From assembly GCA_964569385.1 (NCBI GenBank), contig CAZMUM010000004.1:62001-126000 (forward strand): a stretch of 64,000 bases of DNA. The letters are read 5' to 3'. Shown one piece after another: positions 1-8,071 of this stretch (position 1 is the first letter of the stretch; each line of letters begins with the position of its first letter). The DNA is from JAADHX01 sp964569385 (GTDB lineage Bacteria; Actinomycetota; Acidimicrobiia; Acidimicrobiales; Poriferisodalaceae). The notes under the pieces were generated by a model. That model did no database searches. It was not told the origin of the DNA and saw only the letters and a list, made by a program, of their open reading frames with translations. Both the position numbers and the translations under genes were made by a program.

Positions 1-63
1 GTCAGTGTCGTCAACAGCCACTGTTCCCGCCTGCTCACGAAGATCGATTGAGTTCTCTTTCAT
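1..63 (-). CDS. Unknown protein, N-terminus only (cut by window edge)
   Basis: An ATG at 63-61 is preceded on the minus strand by a strong ribosome binding site (GGAGGGA, complement of 66-72). Twenty-one codons follow without a stop before the window edge, beginning MKENSIDLREQAG. The fragment is too short to assign a family. It is divergent from the flgN-flgK-flgL run, so a flagellar or chemotaxis role is possible but only by position. Confidence 0.5.
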   Translation of the reverse strand, partial: MKENSIDLREQAGTVAVDDTD

Positions 64-160
64 ATTCCCTCCAAGGGAGCCAGTACCCAACTGGACTCCG
101 TCATCTTTACCGCAAGTCGACTGGCGACTGGTGCGATTAAGTAGTTATCCAAGACAATTT

Positions 161-195
161 CCTAGAACAATTTCTCTAGGCAAGTTTCGCCTAGA
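161..195. promoter_or_regulatory. Alternating CCTAGA/TCTAGG half-sites in a divergent promoter region
   Basis: CCTAGA at 161-166, TCTAGG at 175-180 and CCTAGA at 190-195 alternate orientation at 14-15 bp spacing. The second pair extends to a perfect 8-bp inverted repeat, CTCTAGGC (174-181) and GCCTAGAG (189-196). They lie between the divergent starts at 63 and 244. This is the arrangement expected of an operator or a small hairpin; which one is not decided by sequence. Confidence 0.35.
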
Positions 196-243
196 GGGTT
201 CGCCGGGCTTGATCGGTCCGTCAGGCGGTCGACGTAGTCCATT

Positions 244-819
244 GTGACACTGCAAACCGCCGATGAGCGGGTATCTAGCCCGATGCTGCCTTGCGCAGAC
301 TCTCTCGGGAGTTCACTCGATGAGCTGATCGCGCACTTAAACGACACCATCGAATCTCTCCGGGAGGTCGAGTACCGCGCAACAGTGCTCCGACTCACTG
401 CATCGGCCGACGATCGTTCCCAGATGGAAGGAGCGATCGAACAACTGGCGCTGGCCTTGGCGGACCATCGCTCGTGTGCCGCAACGCTGGACAAGTTCTC
501 TCAGCGAGTAGCACAGGCGTTACAACTCGGACCTCGCGAACATTCTCTCGCGACCTGCGCAGAGCGCGCTCCAGAGCAGTGGCGCGACAAACTGGCAAAG
601 GGAATGACACATCTCCGCCAAATTGCGGAACGAACCAGGCAAGAACTCCGGCAAGCCGAAAGTGCTTCTCGGTCGAATCTACATATGACCGAAGCTTCCA
701 TACACGAGCTCATCGGACCCGACGCCACCGTCGAGCCAATAGTCACCGAGGCTCAAGTGACCTACGACGCCACTGGTCTCAGGTCAAACAGACCACGCCT
801 CTTGGACGGGCGGATTTAG
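244..819 (+). CDS. FlgN-like flagellar hook-filament junction chaperone (probable)
   Basis: A 191-residue, mostly helical, Glu/Arg/Leu-rich protein sitting 2 nt upstream of flgK, the usual place of FlgN. FlgN family chaperones bind FlgK and FlgL in the cytoplasm and deliver them to the flagellar export gate. Residues 20-150 have the heptad pattern expected of the FlgN helical bundle; no catalytic motif is seen. The GTG start at 244 has no clear ribosome binding site; an in-frame ATG at 283 is the alternative. The FlgN assignment rests on position and helical composition because this family diverges quickly. Confidence 0.65.
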   Translation: MTLQTADERVSSPMLPCADSLGSSLDELIAHLNDTIESLREVEYRATVLRLTASADDRSQMEGAIEQLALALADHRSCAATLDKFSQRVAQALQLGPREHSLATCAERAPEQWRDKLAKGMTHLRQIAERTRQELRQAESASRSNLHMTEASIHELIGPDATVEPIVTEAQVTYDATGLRSNRPRLLDGRI

Positions 820-821
820 GC

Positions 822-2189
822 ATGCCGATCCCGGGCCTGAACACCGGTTACAGCGGCCTTACCGCTGCACAAATCGGTCTCGATACCGCCTCGAACAACA
901 TCGCCAACGCCAACACCGAGGGCTACACCCGACAACGGGTAGAACAAGGTCAGTTACGAGCACGCGATATTCAGGTCGGGCAGGTCGGGCAGGGAACGAG
1001 TATCAACGACATCACCCGAGCTCGCGATGCCTTTCTCGACGAACGAGTCAGGTCGGCATCAGCTCAGACTGCGGCATTTGAAACCAACTCCCAACTCCTA
1101 TCGAGAGCCGAATCCCTACTTGCCGAACCCGACTACGGAGTCACCTCAGCTCTCGACGATCTCTGGTCCGGTTTCGAAGATCTCGCATTGGATCCAAGCG
1201 ATCAAGGCCGCCGGACCGCCGTCAAGAATCAACTCGACGTGATAACAACCCGACTCAACTCGATCTCGACTGGCATGGATGATCTGGTCGCAGATGCCAG
1301 CAGCAGGGTCGAGACAAGCCTGGCAAGCATCAACGACACAATCGCGAAGATCGCTCAGCTAAACGAAACAATCGGACGCTCTGCGGCGACGGGCACGACA
1401 CCGAACGACCTGCTCGACAACCGCGACCTACTCATCGACTCCTTGGTCACCGATATTGGTGCGACGGTTACCTACACCGCCAATGGTCACGTCAGGGTCA
1501 GCCTCAACGGACTGTCGTTAGTCGATGGAGTCACTTCCCGCCAGCTCGATTGGAACGCAACCACTCAGGAGCTAACCCACGAAAATGGCCTCACCCTCAG
1601 GGTCGGCGGCACCATAGGCGGACTACAGAAGTTCATTCAGGACGACGCGCCCCAGATCCTTGGCCAACTAGACGACCTCACTACAGACTTAGTAACCGCC
1701 CTCAACACGAAACATGCTGCCGGGTTCTCCGACAGCGGCGTCGCAGGCGCGAATCTGCTGGATTTCAACCCAACCGACCCAGCTGGAACTGTGTTCGTGG
1801 CCTTGACCAGCACTGCGGCGTTCGCCCTCTCGGCCGTAGATGGAACGCCGTTCCCGATTCACAACGGCGACAACGCCCTGTCGCTTTCACAGCTCAGGAA
1901 CGATCTCACGGCGGCTGGGGCCACAAGCTCGCTGCTTGACGCGGCGCGTGGACTCATCTCAGAAGTTGGCAGCCGCACATCGGCCGCCCTTGCCCAGGCG
2001 ACAGCGCAAGCCAATCTCAGATTGTCAGCTGAGCTTTCGAGGTCGTCTGCTCATGGGGTCAACCTCGACGAGGAAATGATCGAGCTAATTCGTTATCAAC
2101 GAGCCTACGAAGCCGCCGCTCGCATCATCACCGCTGCCGACCAGGCCCTCGACACACTCATCAACCGCACCGGCATAGTCGGACGCTGA
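822..2189 (+). CDS. flgK: Flagellar hook-associated protein 1, FlgK
   Basis: FlgK forms the first hook-filament junction ring outside the cell. The 455-residue product opens with the rod/hook signature around residues 5-35 (SGLTAAQIGLDTASNNIANANT), and its C-terminus has the matching helical flg_bbr_C motif (LDEEMIELIRYQRAYEAAARII). The frame stays open upstream to 474, but that part overlaps the flgN-like gene; the ATG at 822 gives the canonical FlgK N-terminus. It is followed 11 nt later by flgL, so the two junction proteins are co-transcribed behind their likely chaperone. Length is in the low normal range for the family. Confidence 0.95.
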   Translation: MPIPGLNTGYSGLTAAQIGLDTASNNIANANTEGYTRQRVEQGQLRARDIQVGQVGQGTSINDITRARDAFLDERVRSASAQTAAFETNSQLLSRAESLLAEPDYGVTSALDDLWSGFEDLALDPSDQGRRTAVKNQLDVITTRLNSISTGMDDLVADASSRVETSLASINDTIAKIAQLNETIGRSAATGTTPNDLLDNRDLLIDSLVTDIGATVTYTANGHVRVSLNGLSLVDGVTSRQLDWNATTQELTHENGLTLRVGGTIGGLQKFIQDDAPQILGQLDDLTTDLVTALNTKHAAGFSDSGVAGANLLDFNPTDPAGTVFVALTSTAAFALSAVDGTPFPIHNGDNALSLSQLRNDLTAAGATSSLLDAARGLISEVGSRTSAALAQATAQANLRLSAELSRSSAHGVNLDEEMIELIRYQRAYEAAARIITAADQALDTLINRTGIVGR

Positions 2190-2200
2190 CGGAGCCACAA

Positions 2201-3085
2201 ATGCGTATCTCTACCCAGTCGCTCGTCGATCAGACGCTGTTCAGGCTTCAGAAACGCCTCGGAAGCTTCGAACAGGCCCAGAGCCGGCTGGCCACGGGCA
2301 AGAACTTCACGTCATCATCGGAAGACGTCGCTGGCATGAACGCCTCACTAGCGTTGCGCTCCGAACGCAGAGCCGTCGAGCAGGCCCAACGAAATGCAGA
2401 AGACGGCAAGACCAGAATCAATCTTGCCGATACCAAGATCCAACAGATGCTCACCACGCTTCGTCGGGCTAGAGATCTCACCATTCGCGGATCGAGCACG
2501 TTGCAGCCGAGCGAACGAGATGCAATCTCACAAGAACTCGATTCGATCCGAGAAGAGATGGTCGAGTTAGCCAACGCTGGCTACCTCGGCCAGGGGTTGT
2601 TCTCTGGGCATTCAGCGAACAACGCAGTTACCGACGTTGCCGGCACGTGGACCTATACCGGCGACAACGGCGATCTGCTTCGCCGCGTCACCGACAACGA
2701 AGCGGTAACCATCAACGTGCGCGGCGAGGAGATCTTCGGCTTTGCCGATGGCGAGGTTGTATTCGACGTAATCGAACAGATCATCACCGACTTGAATCTC
2801 GGCGATCCGATAGCCGTCTCAACAGGCCTTGATGCCCTGGACCGGTCGGCGAGACGGCTCGAGGGCGGCCTCGCCAGGCTGGGTGCGGTCGGCAACCGAA
2901 TCGAAGTCGCAATGGGCCGAAACCTCCAGATCGACGAAACACTTCAGCTGCAACTCTCGTCGATTGAAGATGTCGACCTGGCCGAAGCAGTAATGGAAAT
3001 TACTATCCAGGAGGTGGCTCTCCAGGCAACTCTCGGGGCAATCGCCAGAGCTGTTCAACCGACACTCATGAATTATCTCCGATGA
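2201..3085 (+). CDS. flgL: Flagellar hook-associated protein 3, FlgL
   Basis: FlgL is the second hook-filament junction protein and adapts FlgK to flagellin. The 294 residues show the flagellin-like N-terminal helix (MRISTQSLVDQTLFRLQKR) and a flagellin-like C-terminal helix ending ALQATLGAIARAVQPTLMNYL. ATG at 2201 starts directly after flgK, and the end overlaps fliW by 4 nt (ATGA), implying translational coupling. It is exported through the flagellar type III apparatus, so no signal peptide is expected or seen. Confidence 0.95.
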   Translation: MRISTQSLVDQTLFRLQKRLGSFEQAQSRLATGKNFTSSSEDVAGMNASLALRSERRAVEQAQRNAEDGKTRINLADTKIQQMLTTLRRARDLTIRGSSTLQPSERDAISQELDSIREEMVELANAGYLGQGLFSGHSANNAVTDVAGTWTYTGDNGDLLRRVTDNEAVTINVRGEEIFGFADGEVVFDVIEQIITDLNLGDPIAVSTGLDALDRSARRLEGGLARLGAVGNRIEVAMGRNLQIDETLQLQLSSIEDVDLAEAVMEITIQEVALQATLGAIARAVQPTLMNYLR

Positions 3086-3531
3086 TCACAGCAGATTCGT
3101 CTTCGACGCGAGACACTGGACAGATGTCTGTGACCGAGGAGCCAACCATCCTGTGCTTCGAGGCCGGGATTATCGGTCTTCCCGCCATAACACAGTTCGT
3201 TCTCACAAGCGTCAGCGCTGATGCCCCGCCCGATGCGCTCTTCCAGCTCCTTCGCTCGGTCGATGGTGAGGTCTCGATAGTTGTCACCCAACCGTGGCTG
3301 TTGTTTCCCGACTACAACCCGGACCTCCCCGATGCCGATTTGACCGAGCTCGAAATCAGTTCGACTGAACAAATGACTATCTTCAATCCGGTTGTTCTCG
3401 ATGCCGACGAGGGTTGCGTATACGTCAACCTCATGGGCCCGTTCGTCATCAACGTCGAGTCCAATGCAGCTCGTCAGGTAGTGCTCGCCGACTCCGAATG
3501 GCCACTTAGAGCTAGGGTCGACCTCTCGTGA
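3082..3531 (+). CDS. fliW: Flagellar assembly factor FliW
   Basis: FliW binds flagellin and, when released, binds CsrA allosterically and relieves its repression of flagellin translation. The 149-residue protein has the FliW fold sequence features: a GIIGLP segment near residue 28, a WLLFPDYNPDLPD segment in the middle, and the conserved VYVNLMGPFVINVESNAARQVVL near the end. The ATG at 3082 overlaps the flgL stop. An internal ATG at 3124 would remove the polar 14-residue lead and is a possible alternative start. It is paired with csrA downstream, as in Bacillus. Confidence 0.92.
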   Translation: MITADSSSTRDTGQMSVTEEPTILCFEAGIIGLPAITQFVLTSVSADAPPDALFQLLRSVDGEVSIVVTQPWLLFPDYNPDLPDADLTELEISSTEQMTIFNPVVLDADEGCVYVNLMGPFVINVESNAARQVVLADSEWPLRARVDLS

Positions 3532-3553
3532 ACAACTTGTACGGCATAACCTG

Positions 3554-3823
3554 ATGTTGGTGCTCTCTCGCCGAAAAGGCGAAGCGGTAATCATCGGAAG
3601 CGACATAACCGTGCGCATCATCGATGTGCGCGGCGACCAAGTCCGAGTCGGGATCGACGCGCCTCGCTCGATCAGCGTCCACCGCGAAGAAGTCTTCCGC
3701 CAAGTCGTCGAAGAAAACATCGCGGCAGCCCGCTCGGCAGATCTAGCGTCGCCGCTCCTTCAGGCCAGGCGCCCGAACAGACCAACAGTGGCATCAAAGC
3801 CAACACCGCCACCAGACCACTAA
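3554..3823 (+). CDS. csrA: Translational regulator CsrA
   Basis: CsrA is a small dimeric RNA-binding protein that blocks ribosome binding at GGA motifs, classically on flagellin mRNA. Residues 1-60 match the family throughout (MLVLSRRKGEAVIIG start, then the RVGIDAPRSISVHREEVF strand-helix part). The remaining roughly 30 residues are a Pro/Arg/Ala-rich tail, making the protein 89 residues where 60-75 is more usual. It follows fliW by 22 nt, giving the FliW-CsrA partner switch in one transcript. The gene ends 7 nt from the convergent stop of the next minus-strand gene, with no terminator visible between them. Confidence 0.93.
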   Translation: MLVLSRRKGEAVIIGSDITVRIIDVRGDQVRVGIDAPRSISVHREEVFRQVVEENIAAARSADLASPLLQARRPNRPTVASKPTPPPDH

Positions 3824-3830
3824 GTAGATC

Positions 3831-4355
3831 TCAAGTTGGCGAGTAAGTAACTTGCCCAGACGACTGGCGGTCGAGTTCGGCCCGGCGTCGGCTGATTGAG
3901 CCTTGGGCCACATCGGCGAGTTTCACTATCGATTCGCGCGCCACGTTGAGTTCGCTGATCATCTGTCGCTGCTCGCCAATCATTGATTCGATGAGTGGTT
4001 TGATGTTCTTCGGGCAGCGCTCGACCAGTTCGCGTCCATCGGCCACGTCGCCTACCACAGAACTAGCTGAGCGTTCCCGGGCTGATGACGAACTCTGTAG
4101 CGCAGTCGACGCCAGATCCAGATCTCGAACCCCGCGCTCGAGCTGATCGAAGCCACCGCCGGCCTGAAGCAACATCACGGTGTGCGCTCTCGCTAACACG
4201 ACGCCCAAGGCAGCACGTTCGTCGGCCACGGCGTCGACGAGGGCCCGTTCTGTCTGTGTAGGCATTAGTTCGACCACCGATTCGCCATCAACGAGTGTGA
4301 GGTCGATGGTTGGCTCCTCAGTTGATCCTGACTGGTTGTTCGTCTGGGTGCTCAT
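3831..4355 (-). CDS. Unknown helical protein in flagellar context
   Basis: A 174-residue soluble protein, acidic at the N-terminus and then largely helical (residues 35-155), with no membrane segment and no recognised catalytic motif. It overlaps the upstream M23 peptidase gene by 4 nt, so the two are translated together. Position beside fliW-csrA and a FliA sigma factor suggests a flagellar chaperone or accessory protein of FlgN/FliT type, but the sequence does not prove this. Start is the ATG at 4355. Confidence 0.7.
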   Translation of the reverse strand: MSTQTNNQSGSTEEPTIDLTLVDGESVVELMPTQTERALVDAVADERAALGVVLARAHTVMLLQAGGGFDQLERGVRDLDLASTALQSSSSARERSASSVVGDVADGRELVERCPKNIKPLIESMIGEQRQMISELNVARESIVKLADVAQGSISRRRAELDRQSSGQVTYSPT

Positions 4356-5038
4356 GGCGCCACCACCTCAGGGTCCTCATCGTTCAGCCATGGCGTCGGG
4401 TCAATCGCTTCGCCATTTACTCGAATCTCGAAGTGCAGATGAGGACCGGTAGATCGGCCTGTCGAGCCAACCGCGCCGATTATCTGGCCCGCCTCGACAA
4501 CCTCGCCAACTTGTACCCCAACCTGGGATTGATGGGCGTAACGACTCTCGATTCCACCGCCATGGTCGATTATGACGAGTTCGCCGTAACTTCCTTGAGC
4601 GCCGGCCCACGTAACGGTGCCACCAGCAGTAGCCCGAATGGGTGTGCCGTTCGGCGCCGAAAGGTCGAGCCCTCTGTGCATTCTGGATTCCCCGGTGAAG
4701 GGATCGGACCGGAGCCCGAAGTCAGACGTCAAGACCTCATCGGGCAGTGGCATGCCGAAGTAGACAGAGTTGCTCGAATTGAGATCAACTCCATCGCGTT
4801 GAACTTGTAGAGCAGCCGCGACCGTCGCGGTCAACGGTCCATCCGAAGCGGGATGCACGTGGGCTGGTGTACCCGGAGGATCGACATGGTCGGGTTCGAT
4901 AGCCCGAGCGACGTCCTCGATATCTGCGATTCCTGCAAAATCGGCAGCTGACGGTCCCTTGAACACACCTACAGGCGACTGAACGCCGAACCGGGCTTGG
5001 ATCTCAGAAATCCTCGACGTGACGTCGGCGATGCTCAT
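4352..5038 (-). CDS. M23-family metallopeptidase (peptidoglycan endopeptidase)
   Basis: M23 peptidases cut peptide cross-links in peptidoglycan with a single zinc ion. The catalytic domain spans about residues 100-220: SDFGLRSDPFTG, zinc ligands His121 and Asp125 in HRGLD, and the HLHFE motif (His200, His202). The N-terminal 95 residues are predicted soluble and helical, with no signal peptide and no membrane segment, which is odd for a wall enzyme. Export by the flagellar apparatus, as for FlgJ-type rod enzymes, would explain this but is inference. The downstream gene overlaps by 4 nt. Confidence 0.9.
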   Translation of the reverse strand: MSIADVTSRISEIQARFGVQSPVGVFKGPSAADFAGIADIEDVARAIEPDHVDPPGTPAHVHPASDGPLTATVAAALQVQRDGVDLNSSNSVYFGMPLPDEVLTSDFGLRSDPFTGESRMHRGLDLSAPNGTPIRATAGGTVTWAGAQGSYGELVIIDHGGGIESRYAHQSQVGVQVGEVVEAGQIIGAVGSTGRSTGPHLHFEIRVNGEAIDPTPWLNDEDPEVVAP

Positions 5039-5098
5039 ACATCAACTTCAGTCGACCGCGCGCCCACCCGCACAAGGCCCTTGATTCAGGGCAGTGGA

Positions 5099-5227
5099 TC
5101 AGGGCAGTACCCAGAATCGCCACATGTGCTCAGGTGGGTCCACGGCCCGGGCCCAAGAGTGCGCCACACTGACAGGCTGATCTAGCCAGCACATGTTTGT
5201 GCCCAATTCGCTCAACTTCTCGGCCAT
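5099..5227 (-). other. Possible short coding remnant inside the divergent intergenic region
   Basis: The 240-nt gap 5039-5278 separates the M23 gene from the fliA-type gene. On the minus strand it contains a 42-codon frame starting ATG at 5227 whose codons look coding-like (third positions mostly G or C, Trp-rich C-terminus ending MWRFWVLP). No ribosome binding site is obvious. A short direct repeat, ATCAGGGCAGT-like, occurs twice at about 5084-5107. It may be a decayed gene end or chance. Confidence 0.2.
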
Positions 5228-5278
5228 CTGACCGACGGAGTCAACGCACAGTTCGCCGGGGGTGCCCGGAGGGAGGAC

Positions 5279-6214
5279 GTGAAAGTGCCTCAAAGTCTGC
5301 AAGACAACGACCACGATCAACGCTCTGAAAGCAGCGACGGTCAGCAAAACGAAAAGGAAGTCGAGCTTAACGAGCTGGCGGCAAGCCATGTCGAGCTTGT
5401 CCAGCACATCGTTAACCAGGTAGCTACCCGCTTTCCGCGCCACGTCGATCGTGGCGAACTGTGGAGCGCAGGCGCCATCGGCCTGGTTGAGGCGTCGCGC
5501 TCATACAACGCTGAGACCGGTGTTCCGTTCGCTCGATTCGCCAGCATCCGAATCCGTGGCGCGATCATCGACTCGACCAGGAAGCGCGACTGGGCCGTCC
5601 GAAGCCTCCGCCGGCAGATGCGCGAGCTCCGAGAAGCCGAAGAACGCATCGAGACGGCCCGAGGCCGACATGCCACCGACGAGGAAATCGCTCAAGCCCT
5701 CGGAATCTCACTTGCTGATCTCGCAGCCAGGCGAACAGCCTCGCTGACATCATCGCTACTGCATCTCGACCACGAAGATCCGGATCGCGTATCTCTCGGC
5801 GAACGAATCATCGAAGAAGAGCCGGAGCGGCTTCCAGATGAGAACCTCGCAAACCGGGAGATGATCGGAACGCTTCGTTCCGCGGTGGAAGGCCTCCCTG
5901 AGCTTCAACGCGACGTCATCATGCGGTACTACATCGATGGAGAAATGCTTCAGTCGATCGCCGAATCTCTCGACGTAACCGAAGCACGCGTGTCTCAGAT
6001 TCGAGCTGAAGCAGTGAACTCGATGCGGGGGTTCTTCACAACGCTTTACCAAGGCGTCGCCGACGTTCCCGAGGATGCTCCCGGGCGTCGCGGTCGGGCG
6101 GCCTACCTGGCCACAATGGCAACACAATCAACATGGTTGGCAAGGCTCGAGGCCGCCGATCACGAAGTGGGCACCGACCGAATTGGCCACGAACCTGAAT
6201 CGGCTGCCATCTAG
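5279..6214 (+). CDS. fliA: RNA polymerase sigma factor, FliA/WhiG family
   Basis: FliA-type sigma factors direct RNA polymerase to late flagellar promoters. The 311-residue protein has the sigma-70 region 2 (FPRHVDRGELWSAGAIGLVE, then GVPFARFASIRIRGAIID, about residues 58-105), region 3 (DWAVRSLRRQMRELREA) and region 4 helix-turn-helix (MLQSIAESLDVTEARVSQI, about residues 222-240). GTG at 5279 is set by a strong ribosome binding site, GGAGGGAGG, 3-5 nt upstream. The C-terminal 50 residues beyond region 4 are an extension not typical of E. coli FliA. A second family member is at 31280-32158, so division of labour between them is possible. Confidence 0.92.
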   Translation: MKVPQSLQDNDHDQRSESSDGQQNEKEVELNELAASHVELVQHIVNQVATRFPRHVDRGELWSAGAIGLVEASRSYNAETGVPFARFASIRIRGAIIDSTRKRDWAVRSLRRQMRELREAEERIETARGRHATDEEIAQALGISLADLAARRTASLTSSLLHLDHEDPDRVSLGERIIEEEPERLPDENLANREMIGTLRSAVEGLPELQRDVIMRYYIDGEMLQSIAESLDVTEARVSQIRAEAVNSMRGFFTTLYQGVADVPEDAPGRRGRAAYLATMATQSTWLARLEAADHEVGTDRIGHEPESAAI

Positions 6215-6295
6215 CGCTCTTCGCCGCTCGGGCCCCGCACACCCCACCCTGACACACAGGGCCCGACCCACAACAGTTCCATTTGCGTCGAGAAC

Positions 6296-6323
6296 TCAAA
6301 CGACACCGTGAGCCAGCCGATAG
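6296..6323 (+). promoter_or_regulatory. Sigma-28-like promoter
   Basis: TCAAACGA at 6296-6303 and GCCGATAG at 6316-6323 resemble the FliA consensus (TAAAGTTT, 11 nt, GCCGATAA): seven of eight positions match in the -10 box and the spacing is 12 instead of 11. The -10 box ends directly before the ATG at 6324, so a transcript from it would start inside the first codons and could be leaderless from the ATG at 6330. Confidence 0.35.
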
Positions 6324-7844
6324 ATGCCTATGTCTGTCGAAATAGCGGCCCTCTGGTTGGCACGCGCTTCTAAGGAGCGGGTAGCGGCAGCTATGGCAGC
6401 CAACATCACCGACGGCATCGACGCAGCCGGATCGGCAGCCATCATCGTGGTGTCGACACGACTCCCTCGCATCCGTATGGCGTCGGTCATGCAGCGAATT
6501 TCCGAGGCTGCTCCAGAGACGCCCACAGTTGTTGTATGTCACGCTGGTGGCGAGGAGACAGCCCGCGACCTGGTTCGGCTTGGCGCGACCCACGTTATTG
6601 CCGAAGGCAACGAAGCAACGCTCTGTCGGCTTGAGCCCGAAGCAGGTCCTGGCACTCCCCCGCTCGGCGAGGACGGTATCGCTCGGACAATGCCAGAGCC
6701 AGACGCCGAGCCCTTGGTCACTGGATTCAGTTTCGAAATTGAACAGACGGTCAACGACGGACGGCTTCGTAGCCGAGTTGACCCCATAACCAACCTGCCA
6801 ACCGGAACTGCGTTCTCGCTCCGTTTCGCCGACCTTACCCAGGGCGAATCGTTGCCTAGGATCGCTTTCATCAGAGTGGCTAACTACCGTGCCGCCATTT
6901 CGTCTCTTGAGCGGCAGGCACTTGATCTATTCCGCAGGCGTCTGGTTCTTCAGTTTCGCCAAGTGATCATCGGCGAGGACATCGAAATGTTCCAGACCGA
7001 CGACGTCGAGTTCGCCTTCATAGGCCCAACCATGAACCACGCTCAAGCGACCGAACTGTGCGACCGGCTGGTTACCGCGGCCGAAGGATTTGCGCCAACC
7101 GGGGGTGAGCCGGTTCGCTTGGCTATCGGGCACGCCGGCCCTGAGGTAGCCAACGAGCCGAGGACGCTGCGCGAACTGGGCGAACGCGCTGTACAGGCTG
7201 CAAGCCTGGCCGGTGGCGTTGTCAGCGGCGACGAGCTCGCGTTGTCCGAAGCCAACACAACCGAGATTGAGGCCATGTTGGCCCTTATAGCGCACGTCGA
7301 TACGAAGGCTTTTCACCGACCCCAACATCACCACCGTGTTGCGGATATAGCAGTCGCTATCGGGCGCGAACTCGGCATCGACGGCATTGATCTGATCAGG
7401 CTCAGGTTGGCGGCAAGGTTGCATGATGTCGGCCTCGTCGTTGGTGATGAAGACACATTGGCGACAGATCCCTCGACGTTGTCCGGCGAGGCACTTGAGG
7501 CCTACCAGAGACACCCAGCCACTGGGGCCAACTATGTCGCTCTTTCAACCAGCGAAGACGTTGTCAGCGCGGTGCGCCATCATCACGAGTGCTGGGACGG
7601 AACAGGGTTTCCTGACCAACTCGAAGGCGAGGACATACCGTTCCACGCGCGAGTAATCGCCGTTGCCGATCACATCGAAGAGCTGAACCGGACTGGCAAG
7701 ACCGACCACGAGATTGTCGAGATAATCCAGGCGGCGTCGACGACGAGGCATGACCCTGGCATCATTTGGGCCGGGGTTACCGTAATTAAGGCCGGGACGC
7801 TTGGTGCCGACAAGTTGCCCGAACGCGACCTGGCCATGGCCTAG
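6324..7844 (+). CDS. Receiver-like / degenerate GGDEF / HD-GYP protein
   Basis: HD-GYP enzymes hydrolyse cyclic di-GMP. The N-terminus (residues 1-110) looks like a receiver-type alpha/beta domain but lacks a clear phospho-acceptor Asp cluster. A middle GGDEF-like domain (about 145-300) starts at VDPITNLPTGTAFSLRF and has lost the active-site loop (TDDVEFAF in its place). The C-terminal HD-GYP domain has His367-Asp368 (ARLHDVG), a downstream HHHE segment and DGTGFP at 425-430, a phenylalanine variant of GYP. The enzyme is therefore probably a c-di-GMP phosphodiesterase with a GTP- or c-di-GMP-sensing domain, a fitting link to motility control next to fliA. ATG 6330 is an alternative start. 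Confidence 0.85.
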   Translation: MPMSVEIAALWLARASKERVAAAMAANITDGIDAAGSAAIIVVSTRLPRIRMASVMQRISEAAPETPTVVVCHAGGEETARDLVRLGATHVIAEGNEATLCRLEPEAGPGTPPLGEDGIARTMPEPDAEPLVTGFSFEIEQTVNDGRLRSRVDPITNLPTGTAFSLRFADLTQGESLPRIAFIRVANYRAAISSLERQALDLFRRRLVLQFRQVIIGEDIEMFQTDDVEFAFIGPTMNHAQATELCDRLVTAAEGFAPTGGEPVRLAIGHAGPEVANEPRTLRELGERAVQAASLAGGVVSGDELALSEANTTEIEAMLALIAHVDTKAFHRPQHHHRVADIAVAIGRELGIDGIDLIRLRLAARLHDVGLVVGDEDTLATDPSTLSGEALEAYQRHPATGANYVALSTSEDVVSAVRHHHECWDGTGFPDQLEGEDIPFHARVIAVADHIEELNRTGKTDHEIVEIIQAASTTRHDPGIIWAGVTVIKAGTLGADKLPERDLAMA

Positions 7845-7873
7845 CTGACGCTCCTCCCTGCTCGAACGGCTCT

Positions 7874-8071
7874 TCAGTCGAGTGTGTGTATCAACGCCCT
7901 GAAACCCACATCAGCGAGCTTAGAAACAATCACAACGCTAACCAAAGCGAGGAACGCTCGTATGCCCGCGTCTGGCAGTGACAATGATCCCTGCACCAGC
8001 TGAACGCCGATCCACAGGATCGCGATCAGTCCGAGCGCGGCCAGAACACGACGAACGCTCCCCATGGTCAA
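7874..8071 (-). CDS. Small two-helix membrane protein
   Basis: Sixty-five residues with two hydrophobic segments, about residues 8-25 (VLAALGLIAILWIGVQLV) and 36-50 (AFLALVSVVIVSKLA). It overlaps the FlhF-like gene by 4 nt (ATGA) and so ends the long flagellar run. No family is recognised. It may be a small accessory of the export apparatus or of the FlhF-like protein; this is by position only. Confidence 0.65.
   Translation of the reverse strand: MTMGSVRRVLAALGLIAILWIGVQLVQGSLSLPDAGIRAFLALVSVVIVSKLADVGFRALIHTLD

Noticed and set aside
474..821. Upstream extension of flgK
   Set aside because: Frame is open but overlaps the flgN-like gene and adds an Arg-rich sequence unlike FlgK; the family start is at 822.
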